From positions 1 to 26,232 of the forward strand of contig CAJUIX010000029.1 in assembly GCA_910586665.1 (NCBI GenBank): a stretch of 26,232 bases of DNA, in the 5' to 3' direction. The notes under the pieces were generated by a model. That model saw nothing but the letters and a program-made list of their open reading frames with translations, was not told where the DNA came from and ran no database searches. Shown here in pieces: positions 1-7,041 of the stretch. Within the stretch, counting starts at the first letter, position 1; every line of letters begins with the position of its first letter. This stretch comes from an uncultured Duncaniella sp. Its GTDB lineage: Bacteria > Bacteroidota > Bacteroidia > Bacteroidales > Muribaculaceae. Made by a program: the position numbers and the translations under genes.

Positions 1-8
1 AGCAGTAT

Positions 9-524
9 ATGGAATCAGTAGGAAGTACAATTTTTTATTGGATAATCGCCCTCGCGATTGTCATCTTCTCGGTACTGACTGTCACCACGCGCAAAATCCT
101 GCGTGCGGCCACATATCTGCTCTTCGTGCTCTTCGCGACTGCCGCTCTCTACTTCAAGCTCGACTACGAGTTTCTGGGCGCCGTGCAGATTGCTGTCTAC
201 GCCGGCGGCATAGTGGTCCTCTTCGTGTTTGCGATTCTCCTGACCACGCACCCGGGTGACAACAGTGAACAGTTAGCCTCACGAAAGAAGGTCCTCGGCC
301 TCGTGGGTGCCGTCGCAGCTGCCGCAGCCTGCGGATGGGCCCTGTGTTCCCGTTGTGCCGATGTCTTCACCTCGCTCCCCGCTATGGACAACCCCACCAT
401 GCACCGCATCGGCGAGGCCATGCTCGGGACAGGCTATGAGCAGTATCTGCTCCCATTCGAGGCAGTCAGTGTCCTCTTGCTCGCATGTATAATCGGTGGC
501 GTAGTCATCGCCCGTAAACGCTAA
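9..524 (+). CDS. nuoJ: NADH-quinone oxidoreductase subunit J (NuoJ)
   Basis: Membrane subunit J of respiratory complex I, which couples quinone reduction to ion translocation across the inner membrane. The 171-aa product has about five hydrophobic segments (roughly residues 8-25, 30-48, 55-78, 95-112, 148-167). It carries the family motif GAVQIAVYAGGIVVLFVF around residues 57-74, which lies in the third helix containing the pi-bulge in characterised complexes. The length is usual for NuoJ. The start at position 9 leaves only eight bases of upstream sequence, so the RBS and the preceding gene (expected to be nuoI) are cut off. It is followed 14 nt later by nuoK and is clearly part of the same operon. 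Family assignment rests on the motif plus gene order and is very secure. Confidence 0.95.
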   Translation: MESVGSTIFYWIIALAIVIFSVLTVTTRKILRAATYLLFVLFATAALYFKLDYEFLGAVQIAVYAGGIVVLFVFAILLTTHPGDNSEQLASRKKVLGLVGAVAAAAACGWALCSRCADVFTSLPAMDNPTMHRIGEAMLGTGYEQYLLPFEAVSVLLLACIIGGVVIARKR

Positions 525-538
525 TTCACATTTTCATC

Positions 539-850
539 ATGGATATTACATTGATTTGGTATCTCGTACCCGCGCTCGTGATGTTCTGCTGTGGCGTCTA
601 CGGCTTCCTGACACGCCGCAACATGATAGCCATGCTCATATCGCTCGAGCTGATGCTCAACGCCGTTGACATCAACTTCGTGGTCTTCAACCGCTATCTT
701 TTCCCCTCATCTATGGAAGGATGGATGTTTACCCTCTTCGGTATCGCCATTGCAGCCGCCGAGACTGCGCTCGCAATCGCGATTATCATCAACCTCTTCA
801 GGGTCAGCAAAAACATCGACGTCCGTGACGCAACCAAAATGAAAAATTAA
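539..850 (+). CDS. nuoK: NADH-quinone oxidoreductase subunit K (NuoK)
   Basis: Small membrane subunit K of complex I, homologous to MrpC of antiporters. The 103-aa protein has three predicted transmembrane helices. The two buried glutamates known to be essential in E. coli NuoK are both present: Glu37 in LISLELMLNAVDINFV and Glu75 in AIAAAETALAIAI. Its length matches the family (about 100 aa). It sits 14 nt after nuoJ and 9 nt before nuoL, the standard J-K-L order. One mild deviation is Asp in NAVDINFV, where Asn is common (NSVNINFV). It is a conservative change and I see no reason to suspect loss of function. Confidence 0.96.
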   Translation: MDITLIWYLVPALVMFCCGVYGFLTRRNMIAMLISLELMLNAVDINFVVFNRYLFPSSMEGWMFTLFGIAIAAAETALAIAIIINLFRVSKNIDVRDATKMKN

Positions 851-859
851 TCACGCCCT

Positions 860-2806
860 ATGGATATTACAATACCTATTCTTATATTGGCGATCCCCTT
901 CTTCATGTTCATCTTCCTTGGACTGGCGGGCGTCAAGATGAGTCACAAACTCGCCGGCACTCTCGGTACGCTCGGCATGGGAACCGTGTTGGTCTTGTCC
1001 TATTACACGGCGTTCACCTATTACTTCTCCGGGAATCCTGAATTCATCGACGGAACCAACCGTCTCCAGGCCGTAATCTTCAACCAGACCTGGCTCCAGT
1101 TCACACCGCAGCTCGCAATCAAGCTCGGATTCCTGCTCGACCCGATTTCTGCCATGATGCTTATTGTGATTCCCACAATATCGTTCATGGTCCACGTCTA
1201 CTCGCTCGGCTACATGCACGGCGAGAAGGGTTTCCAGCGTTACTACGCCTTCCTCTCCCTCTTCAGCTTCTCGATGCTCGGACTTGTCGTAGCCACCAAC
1301 ATTTTCCAGATGTATATCTTTTGGGAGCTCGTGGGTGCATCGTCATTCCTCCTCATCGGTTTCTTCTACACCCTCCCTTCAGCGGTATCCGCTTGTAAGA
1401 AGGCCTTCATCGTAACCCGCTTCGCCGACCTCGGCTTCCTCATCGGTATCCTCGTGCTGTCGTTCAACACCCACCAGCTCGACTTCCTCCCGATGACCCA
1501 GAATCCCCAGGCAGTCCTCTCGAGCTTCGAGGGCGTCAGCTTCCTCGGTGCCTCCGGCCTGACATGGGCGCTCGTGCTCATCTTCACCGGCGGTATGGGT
1601 AAGTCGGCCATGCTCCCCCTCCACATCTGGCTCCCCGACGCAATGGAAGGCCCGACACCCGTCTCGGCCCTCATCCACGCCGCGACAATGGTCGTCGCCG
1701 GTGTCTACCTCGTCGCACGCCTCTTCCCCCTCTACATGCTTGAGGACGCAGCCCTGATGTTTATCACCGTCGTTGGCGCCGCGACTGCCTTCTATGCCGC
1801 TATGGTCGCCTGCGCGCAGATTGACATCAAGCGCATCCTGGCCTTCTCGACAATCTCGCAGATTGCCTTCATGATGGTCTCGCTCGGCGTCGCTTCCAAG
1901 AACAACATCGCCATCCACGAGGGCCTCGGCTACATGGCCTCCATGTTCCACCTCTTCACCCATGCGATGTTCAAGGCCCTCCTCTTCCTTGGAGCTGGTG
2001 CCCTCATCCACGCCGTCCACTCCAACAACTACACCGCTATGGGCGGCCTGCGGAAATATATGCCCATCACCCACATCACCTTCCTCATCGGCTGTCTCGC
2101 CATTGCAGGTATACCTCCCTTCGCCGGATTCTTCTCGAAGGACGAGATTCTCACCGCCTGCTTCGCCAACGGTACCTTCTGGGGCATCTGGATGATGATG
2201 GTAGCAGCAATGACTGCTTTCTATATGTTCCGTATGTACTTCCTCGTATTCTGGTGGGACAACCCCGACTACGCCAAGGAGCATCACGGACACCTCCCCC
2301 ACGATCCCGGTCTGGCAATGAGCCTCCCGCTCATCTTCCTTGCCATCGTCTCGACAGTCGCCGGTTTCATCCCCTTCGGTGAATTCGTCACTTTCGACGG
2401 TCATGAATACCATATCCAGCTCAACTGGGCCGTGGCCGGTGGAAGCATCGGCATAGCCCTTGTCTCGATTTTCCTCGCGATGTGGCTCTACGGCAAGAAG
2501 AACGACAAGCCCCGGCGCATGGCCGACTCCTGCCGCTGGCTTTGGACTGCCGCCCACCGTCGCTTCTACTGGGACGAAATCTATCTCTTCATCACCCGCC
2601 GCATCATCTTCGACGGCATCTGCAAGCCCATCGCATGGTTTGACCGCCACGTCATCGACGGCACCATGAACGGCCTCGCCTACGTCACCAACAAGGCCTC
2701 TGTCGCAATCAAGGGCTTCCAGAGCGGCAAGGTACAGATGTATATATGGTGGTATCTCATGGGCGCCGTCATCCTCGGTCTCATCGTAGCAGTTTGTGTC
2801 CTCTGA
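860..2806 (+). CDS. nuoL: NADH-quinone oxidoreductase subunit L (NuoL)
   Basis: Distal antiporter-like subunit of complex I, carrying one proton channel and the C-terminal lateral helix. The product is 648 aa, within the family range. Channel residues are visible: Glu156 in IFWELVGASSFLLIGF (TM5), Lys248 in GGMGKSAMLPLHIWLPDAM (TM7) and His273 in SALIHAATMVVAG (TM8). The motif FKALLFLGAGALIHA follows near residue 370. The C-terminal 120 residues become more polar and then end in a last hydrophobic helix (about residues 627-647), as expected for the lateral arm anchor. It starts 9 nt after nuoK and lies 35 nt before nuoM. Codon use is strongly C-ending, like the rest of the operon. Confidence 0.96.
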   Translation: MDITIPILILAIPFFMFIFLGLAGVKMSHKLAGTLGTLGMGTVLVLSYYTAFTYYFSGNPEFIDGTNRLQAVIFNQTWLQFTPQLAIKLGFLLDPISAMMLIVIPTISFMVHVYSLGYMHGEKGFQRYYAFLSLFSFSMLGLVVATNIFQMYIFWELVGASSFLLIGFFYTLPSAVSACKKAFIVTRFADLGFLIGILVLSFNTHQLDFLPMTQNPQAVLSSFEGVSFLGASGLTWALVLIFTGGMGKSAMLPLHIWLPDAMEGPTPVSALIHAATMVVAGVYLVARLFPLYMLEDAALMFITVVGAATAFYAAMVACAQIDIKRILAFSTISQIAFMMVSLGVASKNNIAIHEGLGYMASMFHLFTHAMFKALLFLGAGALIHAVHSNNYTAMGGLRKYMPITHITFLIGCLAIAGIPPFAGFFSKDEILTACFANGTFWGIWMMMVAAMTAFYMFRMYFLVFWWDNPDYAKEHHGHLPHDPGLAMSLPLIFLAIVSTVAGFIPFGEFVTFDGHEYHIQLNWAVAGGSIGIALVSIFLAMWLYGKKNDKPRRMADSCRWLWTAAHRRFYWDEIYLFITRRIIFDGICKPIAWFDRHVIDGTMNGLAYVTNKASVAIKGFQSGKVQMYIWWYLMGAVILGLIVAVCVL

Positions 2807-2841
2807 AACAGTCAATAAGTAGCTAAATTTATAGTAACGAT

Positions 2842-4347
2842 ATGTTTTCCAATATATTAATTTACTTTGTGGTGATTCCCCTGGTCATGATGCTGGGGCT
2901 CGCCCTCTGTCGGAACATCAAGCAGATTCGCGCAGTGGCCGTCACAGGCTCTGTCGCTCTGACCGCCCTGTCGGTTTGGCTTCTCATTGACTACCTCGCC
3001 CTGCGCGCGGCCGGTGCCACCGAGCCGATGCTCTGGGTCGACTCCTGGTCATGGTTCGCACCCCTCAACATCCACCTCGCCGTGGGTGTCGACGGCATCT
3101 CGATAGCCATGCTCATACTAACAGGCATAATCCTCATCACCGGTAGCTTCGCTTCGTGGGAGATTCCCCAGCCCAAGGAGTTCTTCCTCTGGCTCATACT
3201 CCTCTCGACAGGTGTTTATGGTTTCTTCATCTCGATTGACCTCTTCACCATGTTCATGTTCTACGAGGTCGCCCTCATCCCGATGTATCTTCTCATCGGC
3301 GTCTGGGGCAGCGGCAACAAGAACTACTCCGCGATGAAGCTCACCCTCATGCTCATGGGCGGCTCCGCCTTCCTCATGCTCGGACTCATCGGTATCTACT
3401 ACCACTCCGCGCCCGAAGGCCAGCAGCTCACATGGAACATCCTTGAAATCTCCGAAAACGCCGCCATCAGCCTCGGCTGGCAGAAGTTCCTCTTCCCGAT
3501 GACCTTCGTCGGCTTCGGTGTCCTCGGCGCCATGTTCCCCTTCCACACATGGTCGCCCGACGGTCACGCTTCGGCCCCGACTGCCGTCTCGATGCTCCAC
3601 GCCGGCGTCCTCATGAAGCTCGGAGGCTACGGCTGCTTCCGCGTCGCAATCTATCTCATGCCCCAGGCTGCCAACGAGCTTGCGTGGATATTCCTTATCC
3701 TCACAGGTATCTCCGTTGTCTACGGTGCCTTCAGCGCATGTGTGCAGAACGACCTCAAGTACATCAACGCCTACTCCTCCGTGTCCCACTGCGGCCTCGT
3801 GCTCTTCGCCATCCTCATGCTCAACACCACCGCGATGACCGGCGCAATCATGCAGATGCTCTCCCACGGCCTCATGACAGCCCTATTCTTCGCGCTCATC
3901 GGTATGATTTACGGACGAACCCACACCCGCGACATCCGCGAGATGGGCGGCATGATGCAGATTCTTCCCTATCTCTCCGTCTGCTACGTCATCGCGGGCA
4001 TGGCATCCCTCGGTCTCCCGGGTCTCTCCGGCTTCGTGGCCGAAATGACTATCTTCGTCGGCTCCTTCGAGCACTCCGACCTCTTCCACCGCATCTTCGT
4101 CATCGTCGCATGCAGCTCGATCGTCACTACCGCGGTCTACATTCTCCGCGTCGTCGGCAAACTGCTCTACGGCCCTGTCTATGACCAGCACCACATGAGC
4201 CTCACCGACGCAAAGTGGTGGGAGCGTCTCTCGACAGCCACCCTCATCGTCAGCGTTGCAGCTATCGGCTTCTTCCCCAACTTCTTCATTGACCTTATCA
4301 AGTTCACTTTCAGCCCTGACATCTTTAAGGTAATAGGCCTGAACTAA
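2842..4347 (+). CDS. nuoM: NADH-quinone oxidoreductase subunit M (NuoM)
   Basis: Middle antiporter-like subunit of complex I. The product is 501 aa with about 14 hydrophobic helices. The TM5 glutamate is present (Glu142 in FMFYEVALIPMYLLIGVWG). The TM7/TM8 region reads GFGVLGAMFPFHTWSPDGH followed by APTAVSMLHAGVLMKLGGYG. Compared with E. coli NuoM (FAVKMPVVPLHGWLPDAH), the position of the TM7 channel lysine is occupied by Leu228 here, whereas the TM8 Lys of LMKLGGYG (about residue 259) is kept. I recall that SPDGH-type NuoM proteins occur in Bacteroidetes and relatives, so this may be a lineage feature, not damage. It lies 35 nt after nuoL and 16 nt before nuoN. Confidence 0.95.
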   Translation: MFSNILIYFVVIPLVMMLGLALCRNIKQIRAVAVTGSVALTALSVWLLIDYLALRAAGATEPMLWVDSWSWFAPLNIHLAVGVDGISIAMLILTGIILITGSFASWEIPQPKEFFLWLILLSTGVYGFFISIDLFTMFMFYEVALIPMYLLIGVWGSGNKNYSAMKLTLMLMGGSAFLMLGLIGIYYHSAPEGQQLTWNILEISENAAISLGWQKFLFPMTFVGFGVLGAMFPFHTWSPDGHASAPTAVSMLHAGVLMKLGGYGCFRVAIYLMPQAANELAWIFLILTGISVVYGAFSACVQNDLKYINAYSSVSHCGLVLFAILMLNTTAMTGAIMQMLSHGLMTALFFALIGMIYGRTHTRDIREMGGMMQILPYLSVCYVIAGMASLGLPGLSGFVAEMTIFVGSFEHSDLFHRIFVIVACSSIVTTAVYILRVVGKLLYGPVYDQHHMSLTDAKWWERLSTATLIVSVAAIGFFPNFFIDLIKFTFSPDIFKVIGLN

Positions 4348-4363
4348 TCACAGATTAATAGCA

Positions 4364-5806
4364 ATGGATTACTCACAGTTTTTAGCACTCAAGCAGGAAA
4401 TAGGATTGTTAATCGTATTCCTATTAGTCTTCCTTACCGACACCTTTGCAGGGAAGAAATCGGCTAAGGCGGTTCCCTATATCGCCTGCATCTGGATGCT
4501 TGCGCAGACAGCCTTCGGGTTCTGGATAGCAGCCGAGCCGGCCACTTCGGCTTTCGCCGGCATGTATGTGACCTCCCCCGTCATTGTCGCCATTAAGAAC
4601 ATCCTCAATGTCGGCGTGCTCATAGTCCTCATCCAGTCACTGAAGTGGGCCAACTCAGAGTTTACCGCTGTCCGCCGCGGCGAATTCTACGAACTGATTC
4701 TCCTGACCCTCTTCGGCATGTACCTGATGATTTCGAGCCGCCACTTCCTGATGTTCATCATCGGCCTTGAGACAGCGTCGCTCCCCCTCTGCGCCCTCGT
4801 CGCCTTCGACAAGCACCGCTATGAGAGCCACGAGGCCGCTATCAAGTACATCCTCACAGCCGTCTTCTCATCGGCAATCCTCCTGATGGGTCTCTCATTC
4901 GTCTACGGTCTCTCCGGCACCCTCTACTACCACGGTATCGCCGCCGCCCTCCACGGCAACCTCGGCGTAATGCTCGCCGTAGCCCTCGCCTTCGTCATGG
5001 CCGGCTTCGGATTCAAGCTCTCGCTCGTCCCCTTCCACCTCTGGACGGCCGACGTATATCAGGGCGCCCCGACATCCGTCACCGCCTATCTCTCGGTAAT
5101 CTCCAAAGGCTCCGCGGCTTTCGCCTTCCTCGTCGTTCTGACCCAGGTGTTCGGCGTCTTCTACTCTGCCGCGTGGGAATGGATGCTCTACGCACTCATC
5201 ATCCTCACGATTACCGTAGGTAACCTCTTCGCCATCCGCCAGACCAACATGAAGCGCTTCCTCGCCTTCTCGTCAATCTCCCAGGCCGGCTATATCATGC
5301 TCGCCATCGTCGGCAACAACGGCATGGGTGTCTCGGCCCTCATGTTCTACGTCCTTGTCTACATCTTCTCCAATCTCGCCGCCTTCGGCGTAATCGGGGC
5401 TATCGAAAATGCCACAGGCAAGGTCAACATGACCGACTACAACGGTCTCTACAAGACCAACCCCCGTCTGGCCGTCACGATGATGCTCGCCATGTTCTCC
5501 CTCGCGGGCATCCCCCCCTTCGCAGGCTTCTTCTCGAAGTTCTTCGTCTTCACCTCGACCCTGAGCGGCACCAACTCCGCTGCGCTCTATGTCCTCGTGC
5601 TCATCGCCCTTATCAACACAATCATCTCCCTCTACTACTACCTCCTCGTTGTTAAGGCAATGTTCATCAACGACAGCGACCAGCCCCTTGCCACCTTCCG
5701 TTCCGCTTGCTCCGAGCGCCTCGGCATGTGGGTGTGCGTCGCCGGCATAATCGGACTCGGTATCGTAAGTTACTTCTACGACTACCTGCTCACAGTCGTG
5801 GCCTGA
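4364..5806 (+). CDS. nuoN: NADH-quinone oxidoreductase subunit N (NuoN)
   Basis: Antiporter-like subunit N of complex I, nearest to the NuoJ/K/A/H core. The product is 480 aa and mostly transmembrane. Channel residues are visible as Glu136 in FIIGLETASLPLCALVAF and Lys218 in AGFGFKLSLVPFHLWTADVY, with the conserved YQGAPT after it. The motif AGIPPFAGFFSKFFVF occurs near residue 380, as in all three antiporter-like subunits. It is the last gene of the J-K-L-M-N series and is followed by a 170-nt gap holding a strong hairpin, which suggests the operon ends here. No NuoE, F or G is in view, because the window starts at nuoJ, so nothing can be said about the electron-input module from this sequence. 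Confidence 0.95.
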   Translation: MDYSQFLALKQEIGLLIVFLLVFLTDTFAGKKSAKAVPYIACIWMLAQTAFGFWIAAEPATSAFAGMYVTSPVIVAIKNILNVGVLIVLIQSLKWANSEFTAVRRGEFYELILLTLFGMYLMISSRHFLMFIIGLETASLPLCALVAFDKHRYESHEAAIKYILTAVFSSAILLMGLSFVYGLSGTLYYHGIAAALHGNLGVMLAVALAFVMAGFGFKLSLVPFHLWTADVYQGAPTSVTAYLSVISKGSAAFAFLVVLTQVFGVFYSAAWEWMLYALIILTITVGNLFAIRQTNMKRFLAFSSISQAGYIMLAIVGNNGMGVSALMFYVLVYIFSNLAAFGVIGAIENATGKVNMTDYNGLYKTNPRLAVTMMLAMFSLAGIPPFAGFFSKFFVFTSTLSGTNSAALYVLVLIALINTIISLYYYLLVVKAMFINDSDQPLATFRSACSERLGMWVCVAGIIGLGIVSYFYDYLLTVVA

Positions 5807-5847
5807 CCCCCCCTGACCACCTTATTGTAGATAAGATACCCTAAACT

Positions 5848-5885
5848 ATCTCCGGCTGTGGAGCGTTTTGCTTACAGTCGGAGAT
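5848..5885 (+). terminator. Strong hairpin between nuoN and murI, probable operon terminator or murI leader structure
   Basis: Two 12-nt arms (5848-5859 ATCTCCGGCTGT and 5874-5885 ACAGTCGGAGAT) pair fully, with one G-U wobble. The 14-nt interior can extend the stem (GAGC with GCTT around GTTTT, leaving one bulged G). The downstream sequence is TGATGATTTTCC, so the U-run is weak for a classical intrinsic terminator. The position 41 nt after the nuoN stop suggests transcription end of the nuo operon. A structured 5' leader of murI is the alternative. Confidence 0.55.
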
Positions 5886-5924
5886 TGATGATTTTCCTGA
5901 TTACCTAATCAAGGGTTTAAGAAA

Positions 5925-5940
5925 GGTGTTATTAAACACC
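5925..5940. promoter_or_regulatory. Short perfect inverted repeat upstream of murI
   Basis: GGTGTT-ATTA-AACACC is a perfect 6-bp inverted repeat with a 4-nt spacer, 36 nt upstream of the murI start. It could be a small operator or an RNA hairpin in the leader. It has no U-run after it. I could not find a convincing TAnnTTTG promoter box in this gap, so whether murI has its own promoter is open. Confidence 0.3.
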
Positions 5941-5976
5941 CTCTAAAAATACAACCTATAAAAAACTTTTACGGCA

Positions 5977-6807
5977 ATGTTATCTTCTGCTCCCGGGCCT
6001 ATCGGCGTTTTTGATTCCGGCTACGGCGGCCTCACAATCCTCAAAGAGATTCGCGAGCGCCTTCCCGAGTATGACTATATCTATCTTGGCGACAACGCGC
6101 GCAACCCCTACGGCACGCGCTCCTTCGACGTGGTCTACGAGTTCACCCGCCAGGCCGTCCACGCCCTCTTCGAGCGCGGATGCCGGCTCGTGATTCTTGC
6201 CTGCAACACCGCCTCCGCCAAGGCCCTCCGCTCAATCCAGCAGAAGGACCTGCCGGTCTGGGACGACAGCCGCCGGGTGCTCGGTGTCATCATCCCCACC
6301 GTCGAGGCCCTCGGCTCAATCAGCAAGAACGGCAACATCGGCGTCCTCGGCACCCCCGGCACCATCAGTTCCGGCACCTACGACATCGAGATAGCCAAAT
6401 TCTTCCCCCAGTTCCGTACCGTCTCCGTCGCCTGTCCGATGTGGGTGCCTCTGGTCGAGAACAAGGAGTATGACTCACCCGGGGCTGACTACTTCGTCGA
6501 GAAATACGTCGAACAGCTCTTTGCCGAAGAGCCCGACATCGACACCATCATCCTCGGCTGCACCCACTATCCCCTCCTCATCGACAAAATCCGCAGCAGG
6601 GTAGGGGACAGGGCCTCCATTATAACCCAGGGGGAACTTGTGGCCGCGAGTCTTGCCGACTACCTGCGCCGCCACCCCGAAATGGACCAAAAATGCACCC
6701 GCGGAGGCACCTGCACCTACCTCACCACCGAGAATCCCGACAAATTCGCCGAACTCGCCCAATCCTTCATGCAGACCTCCCTCACCGCCTCCCACATCAC
6801 ACTTTGA
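5977..6807 (+). CDS. murI: Glutamate racemase (MurI)
   Basis: Cytoplasmic, cofactor-independent racemase that converts L-glutamate to D-glutamate for peptidoglycan precursors (used by MurD). The product is 276 aa, normal for the family. Signature elements are visible: GVFDSGYGGLTIL with Asp13 and Ser14, LGDNARNPYGTRS (about 38-49), first catalytic Cys76 in LACNTAS, and second catalytic Cys195 followed by His197 in LGCTHYPLL. The stretch after ACNTAS (KDLPVWDDSRRVLG) is longer than in many Firmicutes enzymes, and I recall such an insertion in Bacteroidetes MurI. It is 170 nt downstream of nuoN and separated from it by a strong hairpin, so it is probably its own unit. In many Bacteroidales murI lies next to bamA/skp genes, and those are not seen here. 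Confidence 0.95.
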   Translation: MLSSAPGPIGVFDSGYGGLTILKEIRERLPEYDYIYLGDNARNPYGTRSFDVVYEFTRQAVHALFERGCRLVILACNTASAKALRSIQQKDLPVWDDSRRVLGVIIPTVEALGSISKNGNIGVLGTPGTISSGTYDIEIAKFFPQFRTVSVACPMWVPLVENKEYDSPGADYFVEKYVEQLFAEEPDIDTIILGCTHYPLLIDKIRSRVGDRASIITQGELVAASLADYLRRHPEMDQKCTRGGTCTYLTTENPDKFAELAQSFMQTSLTASHITL

Positions 6808-6814
6808 ACCTTGG

Positions 6815-7022
6815 CCCTAAAGGACCCTAACCTCAGCCTTTAACCTCATCCGGGTCTTTAAAGTCCTTAAAATAATTAAGGTCCTTAAAGACCCTGATTT
6901 CAACAGAACCTTTAGAGTCCTTAAGGACCCTGATGACTTTAAAGACCCTAAAGACCCTAATTTCAGCAAAGCCTTTAAAGACCCTACCCTTAACCGTGCC
7001 CCCAATCCCCCTTAAACCTTAA
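6815..7022. repeat. Intergenic palindromic repeat block (GGGTCTTTAAAG / CTTTAAAGACCC family)
   Basis: This block fills almost the whole gap between murI and the lipoprotein gene. It contains repeated CCTTAAAGACCCT and CCTAAAGACCCTAA units. One long hairpin has a 19-nt left arm at 6852-6870 and a 19-nt right arm at 6876-6894, two mismatches and a 5-nt loop AATAA. A perfect 12-bp palindrome GTCCTTAAGGAC lies at 6917-6928. Two related direct repeats start near 6892 and 6957 (accct-g/a-atttca...). The strand asymmetry and architecture resemble the repeats at 21445-21575 and 26060-26232, although the unit sequence differs (GGGTCTTTAAAG versus GGTTTAAGGTTTAG). No coding potential is evident. Confidence 0.8.
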
Positions 7023-7041
7023 CCCCGCCCCCTTCAACTAA

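Noticed and set aside
1379..2815. 478-aa open frame on the minus strand opposite nuoL
   Set aside because: It mirrors the nuoL codon phase. The product is extremely acidic and His/Glu/Asp-rich, typical of the antisense of C-ending-codon genes, and the + strand protein is unmistakable.
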